DNA from: Acinetobacter bouvetii
GTDB taxonomy: Bacteria; Pseudomonadota; Gammaproteobacteria; Pseudomonadales; Moraxellaceae
DNA length: 64,000 nucleotides
Assembly (NCBI RefSeq): GCF_902753875.1
Contig: NZ_CADDTS010000014.1
Span: 23,791 to 87,790 of the forward strand
Direction of reading: 5' to 3'
Positions 27,531 through 36,889 of this stretch are shown here, one piece after another. The translations under genes and the position numbers were made by a program. The first letter of the stretch is position 1. Each line of letters begins with the position of its first letter. The notes beneath the pieces are model-generated. The model saw only the letters and a list, made by a program, of their open reading frames with translations. It had not been told where the DNA came from and did not search any database.

Positions 27531-27557
27531 CAAAAAGCCCGCTAATGCGGGCTTTTT
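27531..27557 (+). terminator. rho-independent terminator after panD
   Basis: AAGCCCGC pairs with GCGGGCTT around TAAT and a T-run follows; it lies 15 bases after the panD stop. Confidence 0.9.
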
Positions 27558-27674
27558 TATTGCTTGCTTATACCTGTTTTTTACATTATTCATCATGTGA
27601 CTATTCATATGACTGATTCATCTATACAAATCTGTACCATTGCTACAAAACAGGTCTATACTAATTGCACATCG

Positions 27675-27825
27675 CTTCAGGGCGGGGTGTAATTCCCCAC
27701 CGGTGGTAAGTTAAAGCTAGCATTTTCTAGGATTTAACCAGCCCACGAGCCTATCGTCAAAATACGATTCGCAGATCTGGTGAAATGCCAGAGCCGACGG
27801 TATAGTCCGGATGAAAGAAGACGAC
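27675..27825 (+). promoter_or_regulatory. FMN riboswitch (RFN element)
   Basis: The conserved blocks of the RFN element occur in order: CTTCAGGGCGGGG, TTCCCCACCGGTGGTAAG, AGCCCACGAGC, GATCTGGTGAAATGCCAGAGCC and GACGGTATAGTCCGGATG. It lies upstream of ribB with about 110 bases between its end and the start codon. Binding of FMN is expected to reduce ribB expression, by translation or transcription; I saw no obvious terminator, so translational control is more likely. Confidence 0.95.
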
Positions 27826-27935
27826 GTCACACATTGACATTTCCAGAGTGTAATCTTTGGGAGCTGTTTGGTAACGCCAGTATTTCACATGTCCTGAAAT
27901 GTTCAACCGTATCCATAAATTACGAGAGCGTTTCA

Positions 27936-28595
27936 ATGTCCAGTTTAATTCAACCCGAAATTTTCTTTTCTGCCCTCCCTCCTGCTGAGCAGCGCATTCA
28001 AAAAGCACTAGAAGACATCCGCCAAGGCAAACCTGTATTGGTGATGGATGACTTTGACCGTGAAAATGAAGCCGACCTGATTGTGGCTGCAGAAACCTTA
28101 ACTGTAGAAACCATGGCTCGCATGATTCGTGATGGTTCAGGCATTGTTTGTCTTTGCCTGACTGATGAACTTGCCAATCATTTACAGCTTCCACCCATGG
28201 TGGCAGATAATTCCAGTCATTTTAAAACCGCATTTACTGTAACGATTGAAGCAGCGCAAGGTGTCACTACAGGCGTATCAGCTAAAGACCGCACCACTAC
28301 CGTCAAAGCTGCAATTAAAGATGGTGCAGTTGCCAGCGACCTCAACCGCCCTGGTCATGTCTTCCCTTTACGTGCCCGTGAAGGTGGTGTACTCACCCGT
28401 CGTGGACACACCGAAGGTACGATTGATCTAGCACGTTTGGCCGGCTTAAAACCTGCAGGGGTTTTGTGTGAACTGACCAATCCCGATGGCACCATGGCAT
28501 CAGGTATCCAAGTATTGTCCTATGGTCAAACACATGATTTAACAGTTATTACTATTGAAGAAATCATGCAGTATCGTATTCAGCACAATGTTTAA
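27936..28595 (+). CDS. ribB: 3,4-dihydroxy-2-butanone-4-phosphate synthase
   Basis: RibB converts ribulose-5-phosphate to the four-carbon precursor of riboflavin. The 219 aa protein has [20 protein letters not shown] (metal-binding acidic loop), DRTTTVKAA, and [25 protein letters not shown]. It is a stand-alone enzyme without the GTP cyclohydrolase II half found in RibBA. I chose the ATG at 27936; the longer frame reaches into the riboswitch. It is controlled by the FMN riboswitch upstream. Confidence 0.97.
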   Translation: MSSLIQPEIFFSALPPAEQRIQKALEDIRQGKPVLVMDDFDRENEADLIVAAETLTVETMARMIRDGSGIVCLCLTDELANHLQLPPMVADNSSHFKTAFTVTIEAAQGVTTGVSAKDRTTTVKAAIKDGAVASDLNRPGHVFPLRAREGGVLTRRGHTEGTIDLARLAGLKPAGVLCELTNPDGTMASGIQVLSYGQTHDLTVITIEEIMQYRIQHNV

Positions 28596-28623
28596 AATAT
28601 TGCTTAAAAAATTTTAGAATGAG

Positions 28624-28653
28624 AACAGGCCTGCTATCTCAAGCCTGTTTTTT
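28624..28653 (+). terminator. rho-independent terminator after ribB
   Basis: AACAGGC (28624-28630) pairs with GCCTGTT (28643-28649), followed by Ts, 28 bases after the ribB stop. Confidence 0.75.
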
Positions 28654-28696
28654 CAGCTTAAAATCTGCCATGATTCTTTCAAAAATCTCTCAAGCT

Positions 28697-29314
28697 CTAA
28701 GCAAAAACCGTTGCATAAATACCATACAGCGCAACCACGACCAAAATCATGCCGCAGGCTGCCAGTAATTTCGGATACAGTTGAGATTGGGATAAGCTAT
28801 TAAATGAAAGATATACTAAAGAGAGCGTCGCAAAATCTAAAATAATCCAGCTGATAGTCAGTACCGAAAAACTTAGATTCATGTCTGAAGTAATACCCAC
28901 AAACTTTGGAAAAAATGAAGCGAAGAAAATAATATCTTTAGGATTGGAAATTCCGACCAGCAAGCCCTGTTTGAATCCACCCTGTGCGGCTTTCAGTTGC
29001 ATAGGCTGTTCAACATGCGTGGTGAAAACTTCTTTTAAAATATCCAAACCGATATAGGCAATATACAGACAGCCCAATATTTTGATGCCATTCAACCAGT
29101 ATTCATTGATATTTAAAATGCCTTTCAAAATACAGACAGATAGAACAATTAAAATCAGTGAAGCAAAATTTGTCCCAAAAATAGTTTGCAGGGCTTTTCT
29201 ATAACCGCCCTGTAAACCCGCGCTTGCAACCAGTAACATGACCGGACCGGGCGTCGCAATCATCACCACCACAGCCACACAATATAAAAAATACTCGGAA
29301 GAATTCAAAAACAA
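28697..29314 (-). CDS. LysE/RhtB-family amino acid exporter
   Basis: The 205 aa protein has about six hydrophobic helices. The N-terminal block VVVMIATPGPVMLLVASAGLQGGYRKAL is the LysE/RhtB family signature, and GFKQGLLVGISNPKDIIFFASFFPKFV is the second typical block. Members export amino acids such as threonine, homoserine, lysine or leucine across the inner membrane. The substrate cannot be read from sequence. The gene is alone and converges with ribB. Confidence 0.92.
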   Translation of the reverse strand: MFLNSSEYFLYCVAVVVMIATPGPVMLLVASAGLQGGYRKALQTIFGTNFASLILIVLSVCILKGILNINEYWLNGIKILGCLYIAYIGLDILKEVFTTHVEQPMQLKAAQGGFKQGLLVGISNPKDIIFFASFFPKFVGITSDMNLSFSVLTISWIILDFATLSLVYLSFNSLSQSQLYPKLLAACGMILVVVALYGIYATVFA

Positions 29315-29365
29315 TGTCTCTTATCTACTTAAAACCTGCAATTTTATGACGCAAAAAAAGAGGAT

Positions 29366-29854
29366 CTAATCCTCTTCTTCCATACTTTGCAGTAAATGCA
29401 TACTGATGCCATCCGCTCTTAAAAAAGCCAAATCATAACTCGCCGTTGCCAGAGCCAATACACGCCGCTCAAATTCATCCCATAAAGGACGAACGTCTTT
29501 ATAGTGAATGCCTAAGCCACTATCAACAGTGAAATGACGGTTTTTCTCACACAACTTTAATGCATGGTAAAGCTTACGTCCTTTACTCGCATCAGGACGC
29601 AAGCGCACACGCTTGGATAAAACAAAACCTTCAACATGGGCTATATCAGCCATGGGCAACATCGGTATCAGAATCTGATCCAGTTGTGAATCTAATCGAC
29701 GCCAAATGGCCGTATGCTGTTCTGGAGTATAGGTATTCCACTTAATCACTTCATGATTAAAACGGCGGCAACCACGACAGACCGAATCACCAAACACGGT
29801 AGAGCAACGCCCTGCACATGGAGTTAAAGAGGCAATTCGACGATCAGTATTCAA
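29366..29854 (-). CDS. DUF1289-domain protein
   Basis: The N-terminal part carries the DUF1289 pattern: TPCAGRC near residues 11-17 and VCRGCRRFNHEVIKWN near 26-41, with four cysteines likely to bind metal. Most DUF1289 proteins are short; this one continues to 162 aa with a second, unrecognised region that ends in an acidic SMEEED tail. No signal peptide is seen. Function is unknown. The gene is divergent from trhO with about 200 bases between. Confidence 0.88.
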   Translation of the reverse strand: MNTDRRIASLTPCAGRCSTVFGDSVCRGCRRFNHEVIKWNTYTPEQHTAIWRRLDSQLDQILIPMLPMADIAHVEGFVLSKRVRLRPDASKGRKLYHALKLCEKNRHFTVDSGLGIHYKDVRPLWDEFERRVLALATASYDLAFLRADGISMHLLQSMEEED

Positions 29855-30059
29855 AATAAACTCCGAAATTCAACAACATAAAGGTCTTTCAGGTGCAGAC
29901 CATTTTTAATGTAGTACATAAGAGACACAGGCATCATACATCTCATAAACACAAATTAAAAACCATATTTTGCGAAGGGTTTTCTCGCTAATTTGGACAA
30001 TTCACGGTAGAATATGCGCCTTAAATTTTGTCCTGTCTTAAATATATTTGGAGTATTCC

Positions 30060-30992
30060 ATGAACGCTACTGTAGAACAGCTTGCACCTGTAGAACAGCA
30101 AGCGACCACTGAATGGGTTGTTGCCGCACTTTATCAATTCAAAGAAGTTCAAGATCCAGCCGATCTTCAACAACGTCTTCTCGATTTGGTAAAAACCATC
30201 AATCTTTGTGGAACTCTAATTGTAGCGGGTGAAGGCATTAACGGGACGGTTGCCGGGGATCGTGTAGCGATTGACCGCATTCATCAATTCCTTCTGAACG
30301 AAGGTTTTAATGCCATGGAATATAAAGAGTCACAGAGCTCTGAAAAGCCATTCCGTAAAATGAAAATCAAACTGAAACAAGAAATTGTGACTTTAGGCGT
30401 GGAAGTCAAACCACGCGATTTAGTCGGTCACTATCTTGATCCTAAAGAATGGAATGAACTGATTGCACGTGACGACGTGATTTTGATCGATACGCGTAAT
30501 GACTACGAATATAAAGCCGGTACATTTAAAGGTGCGCTTGATCCTCAAACTGAAACCTTCCGTGAATTCCCGGAATACGTAAAAAAAGAACTTGAACAGC
30601 ACAAAGACAAGAAAATTGCCATGTTCTGTACTGGTGGGATTCGCTGTGAAAAATCCACTTCCCTGCTTCTTCAAGAAGGCTTTAATGAAGTCTACCACCT
30701 CAAAGGCGGTATCTTGAAATACCTTGAGGAAACTCCAGCTTCCGAGAGCATGTGGGAAGGTGAATGTTTCGTCTTTGATGGTCGTACTGCCGTGACACAT
30801 GGTGTAGAAGAAGGGCAAAACATTAAATGTCATGCCTGTGGCTGGCCTTTGCTTCCTGAAGAAGTTGAGCTTCCAAGTTATGAACATGGCGTGTCTTGCA
30901 AATACTGCATCGATAAAACCAGCGAGAAACAAAAAGCCGGTTTCCGTATGCGTCAGTCGCAAATTGCAGCAGCTAAACGCAAACGTCTGTAA
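30060..30992 (+). CDS. trhO: tRNA uridine(34) hydroxylase TrhO (YceA family)
   Basis: TrhO hydroxylates the wobble uridine of several tRNAs using oxygen. An N-terminal acylphosphatase-like domain (about 15-110) is followed by a rhodanese domain (about 130-225) with the active-site cysteine in MFCTGGIRCEKS. The C-terminal part has CHACGWPLLPEE and CKYCID, a likely zinc site. I chose the ATG at 30060 because GGAG lies six bases before it; the upstream TTG is less likely. Length 310 aa. It stands alone with a terminator after it. Confidence 0.94.
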   Translation: MNATVEQLAPVEQQATTEWVVAALYQFKEVQDPADLQQRLLDLVKTINLCGTLIVAGEGINGTVAGDRVAIDRIHQFLLNEGFNAMEYKESQSSEKPFRKMKIKLKQEIVTLGVEVKPRDLVGHYLDPKEWNELIARDDVILIDTRNDYEYKAGTFKGALDPQTETFREFPEYVKKELEQHKDKKIAMFCTGGIRCEKSTSLLLQEGFNEVYHLKGGILKYLEETPASESMWEGECFVFDGRTAVTHGVEEGQNIKCHACGWPLLPEEVELPSYEHGVSCKYCIDKTSEKQKAGFRMRQSQIAAAKRKRL

Positions 30993-31007
30993 TCCAGATT
31001 AAGAAAC

Positions 31008-31032
31008 AAAAGCTCTCACTCGAGGGCTTTTT
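31008..31032 (+). terminator. terminator after trhO
   Basis: AAAAGCTCTC pairs with GAGGGCTTTT (one G-T pair) and the T-run follows, 15 bases after the trhO stop. Confidence 0.75.
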
Positions 31033-31200
31033 ATTTACCTAAAACTAACAATAAATAAAAAAAGATCACTAAGTCTTACTATTAATGTGTGTCACTTCAC
31101 AAATAATCTGATACTCTGAGATAAAAATTACAATAAATCTATAACCCATTCATTTTTAAAGTTAAAAATTAAATTTATAACGTGAAAAAGGAGTTAAATT

Positions 31201-31494
31201 ATGTCAAGAACAATTAGTCGTTCAGCCAACTATACCCGTCGCTTCCACCTTGTACGCGAAAAAAATATTAAAAAAGTAGAACAAATTAAACAAACTTTAG
31301 AGCAGGAATCACATCTTTTTATTGTGATCATGGGAGCAGTAATCGGTAGCATTTTTTCCCTGTTCATTGCCTATCACCTAACACCTAATTTGCTTGAATA
31401 TGCCCTGCTCGGTGTGATTCCATTTGCACTCGCTTACAGTTTAAGAAAAGTATATATCCACACCCTGATTCATAGCCAAGAAGAATTACGATGA
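31201..31494 (+). CDS. small two-helix membrane protein of unknown function
   Basis: The 97 aa protein has a basic N-terminal segment (about 1-35) and two hydrophobic helices (about 38-60 and 66-85), so both ends are probably cytoplasmic. I do not recognise a family. The start has a strong ribosome-binding site, AAGGAG, eight bases before the ATG. A DedA gene follows 75 bases later. Confidence 0.75.
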   Translation: MSRTISRSANYTRRFHLVREKNIKKVEQIKQTLEQESHLFIVIMGAVIGSIFSLFIAYHLTPNLLEYALLGVIPFALAYSLRKVYIHTLIHSQEELR

Positions 31495-31569
31495 CTTCTG
31501 GACGACACTTTACCCTGCAACAAATAAAATTTAGGATGGTGTAAATATCACAATTATTTGTATCACTTT

Positions 31570-32184
31570 ATGAATCTAACAGAGTGGATTATTTCTATTA
31601 TGGAACAGTTGGGCTATCTCGGTATTGCCCTGCTGATGTTCCTTGACAATGTGTTTCCGCCCATCCCTTCCGAAATCATCATGCCATCCGCTGGTTACTC
31701 TGCCTCACAGGGTCAGCTGACTTTATTCGGCGTTATTATTGCCGGTTGTTTTGGCTCATTGCTCGCTGCCGCCTTACTCTACTGGGTTGGCTATAAATTT
31801 AATAATGACAGCATTTTTGGTTTCATTGACCGTTACGGTAAATATCTGTTTATTAAATCGGAAGATGTCAAAAAATCACTCGACTGGTTCGAACATTATG
31901 GACACCGTATTGTGTTTTTTGGCCGCATGATTCCAGCAGTACGTTCGCTGATTAGTATTCCCGCAGGCATGAGCCAAATGCCTTTTTGGAAATTTATGTT
32001 TTATAGTGGTTTGGGCACCATCATTTGGACGACTTTTCTGGCCTGTATCGGTTTTTATTTTGGTGAAAATCAGGCACTGATGCAGCAAATTTTTAGCCAA
32101 GTCAGCCATGTGATCCTTGTAATTGTAATTGCCATTGTCATCTGGATTCTTTATCGCAGGCATAAACGCAGCACTAAAATCTAG
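31570..32184 (+). CDS. DedA-family membrane protein
   Basis: DedA proteins are inner membrane proteins of the VTT superfamily, linked to lipid scrambling or carrier-lipid flipping and to membrane potential. Family blocks present are FLDNVFPPIPSEIIMPSAGY near the N-terminus and FGRMIPAVRSLISIPAGMSQM near residues 118-138, with the conserved acidic and arginine residues. I chose the ATG at 31570 (204 aa); the upstream TTG adds four residues. Neither start has a good ribosome-binding site. Confidence 0.92.
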   Translation: MNLTEWIISIMEQLGYLGIALLMFLDNVFPPIPSEIIMPSAGYSASQGQLTLFGVIIAGCFGSLLAAALLYWVGYKFNNDSIFGFIDRYGKYLFIKSEDVKKSLDWFEHYGHRIVFFGRMIPAVRSLISIPAGMSQMPFWKFMFYSGLGTIIWTTFLACIGFYFGENQALMQQIFSQVSHVILVIVIAIVIWILYRRHKRSTKI

Positions 32185-32286
32185 CCAACATCATAGAGCT
32201 GGACAGTATTTAAAATTTTGCAATTGAATTTATGGCGGGTGCACCCAGTTGACTACACAAGCTAATTTCTCATTTCTGCATTCAAT

Positions 32287-32315
32287 AAAAAAGCACCTAT
32301 CAAAGGTGCTTTTTC
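32287..32315 (+). terminator. rho-independent terminator after the DedA gene
   Basis: AAGCACCT and AGGTGCTT form a stem around a 5-base loop, with A- and T-runs on the sides. It can also serve the minus-strand ygfB-type gene. Confidence 0.85.
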
Positions 32316-32340
32316 AACTAAGCCAATTCGTTTGATGTAT

Positions 32341-32550
32341 GAGCCGTAATGATAACGGTGCAAGATCAACATCATGCTGGCTCAGGTATATGCGCTGCGA
32401 TTGTAGCGGCGCAAGGTGTATCATCACGCTGGCGTGTGATACATGAGCTGCGATTATAGCAGCGCAAGGTGTGCCATCACGCTGGTGTGTGATACATGAG
32501 CTGCGATTATAGCAGCGCAAGGTGTGCCATCACGCTGGCGTGTGGTACAT
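32341..32550. repeat. tandem 53-bp repeat derived from the 3' end of the ygfB-type gene
   Basis: Three good units (32392-32444, 32445-32497, 32498-32550) and a decayed fourth (about 32341-32391) follow head to tail. The unit at 32498-32550 includes the last six codons and stop of the minus-strand gene; the other two good units still encode MYHTPA and a stop on the minus strand. Each good unit contains a GC(T/G)GC ... GC(A/G)GC hairpin and an ATCAC ... GTGAT inverted pair. The array therefore arose by copying the gene's 3' end and 32 bases beyond it. Confidence 0.9.
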
Positions 32551-33054
32551 TAAATATAGCTCATTCAAGTTGTCTGGAATTTCTTCCGCAATTTCGTCCA
32601 TGAGCTGACCGTTGCGGCGGAAAGATTCCATTTGTGGATCTTCTTCATCCACGCCACTGAACACCATCATTGGTAAAGTTAAGTCTACCAATTGCTCTTC
32701 ATGTTCAGGCGTAAACCAGGCATCTTCGTTCAAGAACATCGCATCGACAAAGCCAACGCTCCAGTCACCTAAACTTGAATCCACTTCTGCTTCTTCAATT
32801 TCAAAAGGAAACTCGATTCCTTCTTCATTGGCCAAGCTTTGACGAATTGATTCTAACCATGCTTTTACTTGGGCAATAATTTCAGCAGGTACTTTCTTTT
32901 GATTGTTATCAAAAAGTTCGTCCAGCCATTTATCGAATTTCGGACCAACAGCAATTGCACATAAAAAGCCATGAGTAGCCGGGAAATCTAGACCATATTC
33001 ATTTTGGTCGCCATCTAGATATTCGCTCAAAAGGTCTAAATCTAAAGCACTCAT
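32530..33054 (-). CDS. YecA/YgfB (UPF0149) family protein
   Basis: The 174 aa acidic protein has the family start SEYLDGDQNEYGLDFPATHG followed by FLCAIAVGP, and helical bundles after it. It lacks the C-terminal SEC-C metal motif of the longer YecA proteins and so fits the YgfB type. YgfB in Pseudomonas has been linked to control of beta-lactamase expression; whether that holds here is unknown. Its last six codons are part of a 53-bp tandem repeat that runs on downstream. Confidence 0.9.
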   Translation of the reverse strand: MSALDLDLLSEYLDGDQNEYGLDFPATHGFLCAIAVGPKFDKWLDELFDNNQKKVPAEIIAQVKAWLESIRQSLANEEGIEFPFEIEEAEVDSSLGDWSVGFVDAMFLNEDAWFTPEHEEQLVDLTLPMMVFSGVDEEDPQMESFRRNGQLMDEIAEEIPDNLNELYLMYHTPA

Positions 33055-33123
33055 TTAAAATCCAGGTTTGTAAAATAACTACGGCATAGCATAGCATTTT
33101 AGCCCGCTATGCTGAATCCTATT

Positions 33124-33333
33124 TTAGTCTTCTTCGTCATCAAAATCGTCGTCATCATCCAGATCATAATCAAAATCTTTCAGTTCACGCTCTAAACGAC
33201 GTTGTGCGAGAAGGTCATCAATGAGACGACGTTTTTCTAACGACTCTTTAGCACTAATTTTGCTTGATACTTCATCAAAACTAACATCATCATCACTGTA
33301 GCTATCATCTAGTTCAAAATCTGTAGAAGACAC
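33124..33333 (-). CDS. small acidic protein, PA3496-like
   Basis: The 69 aa protein has acidic ends rich in aspartate and glutamate and a central basic helix with KRRLIDDLLAQRRLERELKDF, resembling the small PA3496 family from Pseudomonas, which is annotated as affecting envelope integrity. No signal peptide or membrane segment is present. It lies 69 bases downstream of the ygfB-type gene on the same strand's upstream side and is divergent from rpoD. Confidence 0.75.
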   Translation of the reverse strand: MSSTDFELDDSYSDDDVSFDEVSSKISAKESLEKRRLIDDLLAQRRLERELKDFDYDLDDDDDFDDEED

Positions 33334-33649
33334 TAAAACTACCTCATGGTGAAAAAAGTGAATGGGTCTAGGCGCTATTTATCGTGCTTATGCATTCTTG
33401 TCAAGTATTTTTATTTTTTTCTCTCACAAAGCTGGTTTAATCTTGTTTTTCCCCCTAAAAATTGTGTATTTATTAGTACCTAGAATTTTCATCATGGCCT
33501 AATAAAAACTCAATATATTTTGAGTGATCCACCCGATGCACTTGAAAAAGAAATTTCCAGCCCAATATTGAAAATAGTTGTTAAAACAAATTCATATTTT
33601 TTTAATGAGACTTGAGCAATCAATATTCAAAACAATTTTAAACGAATTG
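33334..33649. other. divergent intergenic region upstream of rpoD
   Basis: About 370 bases separate the small acidic protein gene from rpoD. The stretch is AT-rich and I see no gene. Apart from the candidate rpoD promoter at its right end I see no clear site. Confidence 0.5.
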
Positions 33650-33658
33650 TGCTATCAT
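33650..33658 (+). promoter_or_regulatory. candidate extended -10 promoter of rpoD
   Basis: TGCTATCAT is an extended -10 element (TGn followed by TATCAT). No good -35 box lies upstream, as is common for extended -10 promoters. Transcription would start near 33665, about 38 bases before the rpoD ATG. Confidence 0.5.
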
Positions 33659-33702
33659 GCACGGTTTTTCACTGCCACAGATTCAACGAAGAGTAAGCAA
33701 AG

Positions 33703-35589
33703 ATGAGCGATATGACTTCCCCTACTTCGCAAGTAGCGGCTCTGATTAGCCGAGGCAAAGAGCAAGGTTACTTAACTTACGCTGAGGTTAACGATCATCT
33801 CCCCGACTCGATCACGGAAAGCGAACAGATTGAAGACATTATTCAAATGCTTCAAGACGTCGGTATTCCAGTGCATGAACGTGCGCCTGAATCTGATGAC
33901 ACCATGTTCGATGGTTCCAGTGCAGAAGCTGCCGATGAAGTTGCCGAAGAAGAAGCGGCAGCAGTACTGGCCTCTGTTGAAAACGAACCTGGTCGTACCA
34001 CGGATCCAGTACGGATGTACATGCGTGAAATGGGAACGGTTGAACTATTAACGCGTGAAGGCGAAATTAGCATTGCCAAACGTATTGAAGAAGGTATTCG
34101 TGACGTTCTTCACTCCATTGCCTACTGGCCAAATGCTGTTGAAGTTGTATTAAAAGAATATAACGATGTTGCCGAAGGTGAACGTCGTCTTGCTGATATT
34201 TTATCTGGTTATTTAGACCCAGAATCTGACGAAGAAATTCCAGAAGTTTTAGAAGATGAATCTGAAATCGATGACGATGAAGAATCGACCTCTAAATCAA
34301 CTAAAGATGTAAAACTGGATGATGATGACGAAGAAGAATCTGAAAGTGATGATGATTCTGAAGGTGAATCAGGTCCAGATCCAGAAATTGCCCGCGTACG
34401 TTTTGCTGAACTGGAAGAAGCCTGGAAAGTCACCAAAGCTGCCATTCAACAACATGGCCGTAATAGCAAACAAGCTGAAGAAGCACTTGAAGCATTAGCC
34501 ACTGTGTTCATGATGTTCAAATTTACCCCACGTTTATTTGACATCATTTCTGAAATGATTCGTGGTACCCATGAACAGATTCGTACTTCTGAACGTGAAG
34601 TCATGCGTTATGCAGTACGTCGCGGTCGTATGGATCGTACTCAGTTCCGTACTTCTTTCCCGGGTCAGGAATCTAATCCAGCTTGGTTAGATGAGCAAAT
34701 TGCCAAAGCACCTGCCGAGCAAAAAACTTATTTAGAAAAAGTACGTCCAGATGTATTGGCATTCCAGCAAAAGATTGCCGACATCGAAAAAGAATTGGGC
34801 TTGAATGTTAAGGACATTAAAGACATTTCTAAACGTATGGCCGTGGGTGAAGCCAAAGCCCGTCGTGCGAAAAAAGAAATGGTTGAAGCCAACTTGCGTC
34901 TGGTGATTTCAATTGCGAAAAAATACACCAACCGTGGTTTGCAATTCCTTGACTTGATTCAAGAAGGTAACATCGGTCTGATGAAAGCGGTAGACAAGTT
35001 TGAATACCGCCGTGGTTATAAATTCTCGACTTATGCAACTTGGTGGATTCGTCAGGCAATTACCCGTTCGATTGCCGATCAGGCACGTACCATTCGTATT
35101 CCAGTACACATGATTGAAACCATTAACAAGATCAACCGTGTATCACGTCAATTGCTTCAGGAAATGGGCCGTGAGCCAACGCCTGAGGAATTGGGCGAAC
35201 GTCTGGAAATGGATGAAGTTAAAGTGCGTAAAGTGCTTAAAATTGCCAAAGAGCCGATTTCGATGGAAACGCCGATTGGTGATGATGAAGATTCGCATCT
35301 TGGTGACTTCATTGAAGATGGCAACATTACCTCTCCGGTGGATGCAGCAACTTCAGAAGGCTTAAAAGAAGCGACTCGTGAAGTGCTTGAAAACCTGACT
35401 GAACGTGAAGCGAAAGTCTTGAAAATGCGTTTCGGTATCGACATGCCTACTGACCATACTTTGGAAGAAGTGGGTAAACAGTTTGATGTGACCCGTGAAC
35501 GTATCCGTCAGATTGAAGCCAAAGCATTGCGTAAATTACGTCATCCTTCCCGTTCTGAACACTTGCGTTCATTCCTTGAAAATGACTAA
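33703..35589 (+). CDS. rpoD: RNA polymerase sigma factor RpoD (sigma-70)
   Basis: RpoD is the primary sigma factor. Region 1.1 is at the N-terminus. A very acidic, low-complexity stretch at about residues 170-235 lies in the non-conserved region. Region 2 (about 385-470) has [20 protein letters not shown] and [17 protein letters not shown] for -10 recognition and melting. Region 4 near the end has the -35 helix [20 protein letters not shown]. Length 628 aa is normal for the genus. Confidence 0.98.
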   Translation: MSDMTSPTSQVAALISRGKEQGYLTYAEVNDHLPDSITESEQIEDIIQMLQDVGIPVHERAPESDDTMFDGSSAEAADEVAEEEAAAVLASVENEPGRTTDPVRMYMREMGTVELLTREGEISIAKRIEEGIRDVLHSIAYWPNAVEVVLKEYNDVAEGERRLADILSGYLDPESDEEIPEVLEDESEIDDDEESTSKSTKDVKLDDDDEEESESDDDSEGESGPDPEIARVRFAELEEAWKVTKAAIQQHGRNSKQAEEALEALATVFMMFKFTPRLFDIISEMIRGTHEQIRTSEREVMRYAVRRGRMDRTQFRTSFPGQESNPAWLDEQIAKAPAEQKTYLEKVRPDVLAFQQKIADIEKELGLNVKDIKDISKRMAVGEAKARRAKKEMVEANLRLVISIAKKYTNRGLQFLDLIQEGNIGLMKAVDKFEYRRGYKFSTYATWWIRQAITRSIADQARTIRIPVHMIETINKINRVSRQLLQEMGREPTPEELGERLEMDEVKVRKVLKIAKEPISMETPIGDDEDSHLGDFIEDGNITSPVDAATSEGLKEATREVLENLTEREAKVLKMRFGIDMPTDHTLEEVGKQFDVTRERIRQIEAKALRKLRHPSRSEHLRSFLEND

Positions 35590-35654
35590 CAGCTAGTCTA
35601 CCGATGGGGAGTTGAAAAGCAATTCAGCATCCCCATTAAGTATTCAACACACAT

Positions 35655-35678
35655 AACGCCTGCATTTACGCAGGCGTT
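35655..35678 (+). terminator. hairpin between rpoD and the DUF493 gene
   Basis: AACGCCTGC and GCAGGCGTT form a perfect 9-bp stem with a 6-base loop, but only three Ts follow. An earlier structure, with ATGGGGA (from 35604) pairing TCCCCAT (to 35636), also lies here. Together they probably end rpoD transcription, perhaps not fully. Confidence 0.6.
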
Positions 35679-35697
35679 TGATATAAGGGGGACTACT

Positions 35698-35991
35698 ATG
35701 ACCATGTTAGACCGTACGCCATCTCGTGAACTTCAAGAAGATCTTTGGGTTTTCCCAATGGATTATCCAATTAAACTGATTGGTGAAGCCTGCGAAGAAT
35801 TACATATTGCTGTGGTAGAAATTTTGGTAAAACATTTCCCGGAATTTGATGGTAACAGCATCAAGGTACAACCTTCACGTACCGGAAAATATCATTCTTT
35901 GACTGCTCAAATTGTTTTTGTAGAACTTGAACAAGTCCATGCGCTCTATGCTGATTTAGCCGCATGTCCATTGATCAAGACAGCGCTTTAA
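35698..35991 (+). CDS. ybeD: YbeD/DUF493 family protein
   Basis: The 97 aa protein belongs to the DUF493 (YbeD, HP0495) family, small ferredoxin-like-fold proteins often beside lipB. The block LWVFPMDYPIKLIGEA and the segment RTGKYHSLTAQIVFVELEQVHALY match the family. A regulatory role in lipoate metabolism has been suggested from context only. The lipB gene follows 160 bases later, with a terminator between. Confidence 0.9.
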   Translation: MTMLDRTPSRELQEDLWVFPMDYPIKLIGEACEELHIAVVEILVKHFPEFDGNSIKVQPSRTGKYHSLTAQIVFVELEQVHALYADLAACPLIKTAL

Positions 35992-35999
35992 GCACAAAA

Positions 36000-36026
36000 A
36001 AAACACGCTCTCTGCGTGTTTTTTTA
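36000..36026 (+). terminator. rho-independent terminator after the DUF493 gene
   Basis: AACACGC (36002-36008) pairs with GCGTGTT (36014-36020) and a T-run follows. It uncouples the DUF493 gene from lipB. Confidence 0.9.
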
Positions 36027-36151
36027 TTTATCCAGTAATTATAAATTGCTGGTTTGATCAAAATACCAAATCACCTCCTGATCATCCCCCATTTCAGGTT
36101 GATTTCATTATAATCTTTCCATCCTCTTGAATTTTTAAGGGCGCACTTCAC

Positions 36152-36811
36152 GTGACTGATGCTGTTCTAAAACCAAAACTAATTATTCGTCAATTTAACC
36201 AGCTTACTCCCTATCCTGACCGTTTTCAGGACATGAAAAACCTGACCGAAAACCGTGATGAGAATACGCCAGATGAACTGTGGATTTTGCAGCATCATGA
36301 TGTGCTGACCCAAGGTCAGGCCGGTAAGCCTGAACATATCCTGATGTCGAGCAATATTCCAGTGGTACAAACGGATCGTGGTGGGCAAGTTACCTGGCAT
36401 GGTCCAGGTCAGTTGGTGGCTTATTTCATGTTCGATTTAAATCGCCTGGGCTGGAATGTGCGCACGCTGGTGTCCTATGCCGAAAACCTGATGATTGAGC
36501 TGCTGAAAAAATACGGCATTGAAGCCTATGCCAAACCTGATGCACCAGGCGTGTATGTCGATGAGCGCAAAATTGGTTCTTTGGGTTTTAAAATCCGTAA
36601 AGGCCGCAGCTATCATGGACTGGCACTGAATATTGACTGTGACCTGTTTGGTTTCCACACCATTAATCCATGCGGTTATGCCGGTCTAGAAATGGTCCGC
36701 ATTCAGGATCTGGTTCCAGACTACCCAAAATTCGCGAACTTATGCGTCGATATCATTGAAACTTTAAACAACAGCGGTTACTTTAGTGAAGTCCAGGTCA
36801 TGCAACAATAA
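36152..36811 (+). CDS. lipB: octanoyltransferase
   Basis: LipB moves octanoate from acyl carrier protein to lipoyl domains, such as those of the E2 subunits served by SucA. The 219 aa protein has DRGGQVTWHGPGQLVAY near residues 75-91, with the conserved histidine, and GSLGFKIRKGRSYHGLALNI with the active-site lysine. The conserved cysteine is in NPCGYAGL. The start is a GTG at 36152 with AAGG upstream. Confidence 0.96.
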   Translation: MTDAVLKPKLIIRQFNQLTPYPDRFQDMKNLTENRDENTPDELWILQHHDVLTQGQAGKPEHILMSSNIPVVQTDRGGQVTWHGPGQLVAYFMFDLNRLGWNVRTLVSYAENLMIELLKKYGIEAYAKPDAPGVYVDERKIGSLGFKIRKGRSYHGLALNIDCDLFGFHTINPCGYAGLEMVRIQDLVPDYPKFANLCVDIIETLNNSGYFSEVQVMQQ

Positions 36812-36819
36812 TTTTGCTT

Positions 36820-36853
36820 TTGACATAAAAATAAATTAGAGTATTTACTCTAA
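36820..36853 (+). promoter_or_regulatory. promoter with overlapping palindromic operator for the SCP2/ADH operon
   Basis: A perfect TTGACA (36820-36825) is followed after 16 bases by TATTTA, a weak -10 box. A perfect palindrome, TTAGAGTA TT TACTCTAA (36836-36853), covers the -10 region. This is the usual position for a repressor operator of the TetR or MarR type. The regulator is not obvious in the window. Confidence 0.5.
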
Positions 36854-36889
36854 ACTAATAAAATATTTTTTAGATAAAGGGATGCGCGA

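Noticed and set aside
32314..32520. 68-codon minus-strand open frame
   Set aside because: It lies within the tandem repeat and has repeated low-complexity content.
32341..32550. Possible CRISPR array
   Set aside because: The 53-bp units are directly joined without unique spacers, and no cas genes are present.
34209..34445. 78-codon serine-rich minus-strand frame within rpoD
   Set aside because: It is the antisense of the acidic GAA/GAT-rich stretch of rpoD.
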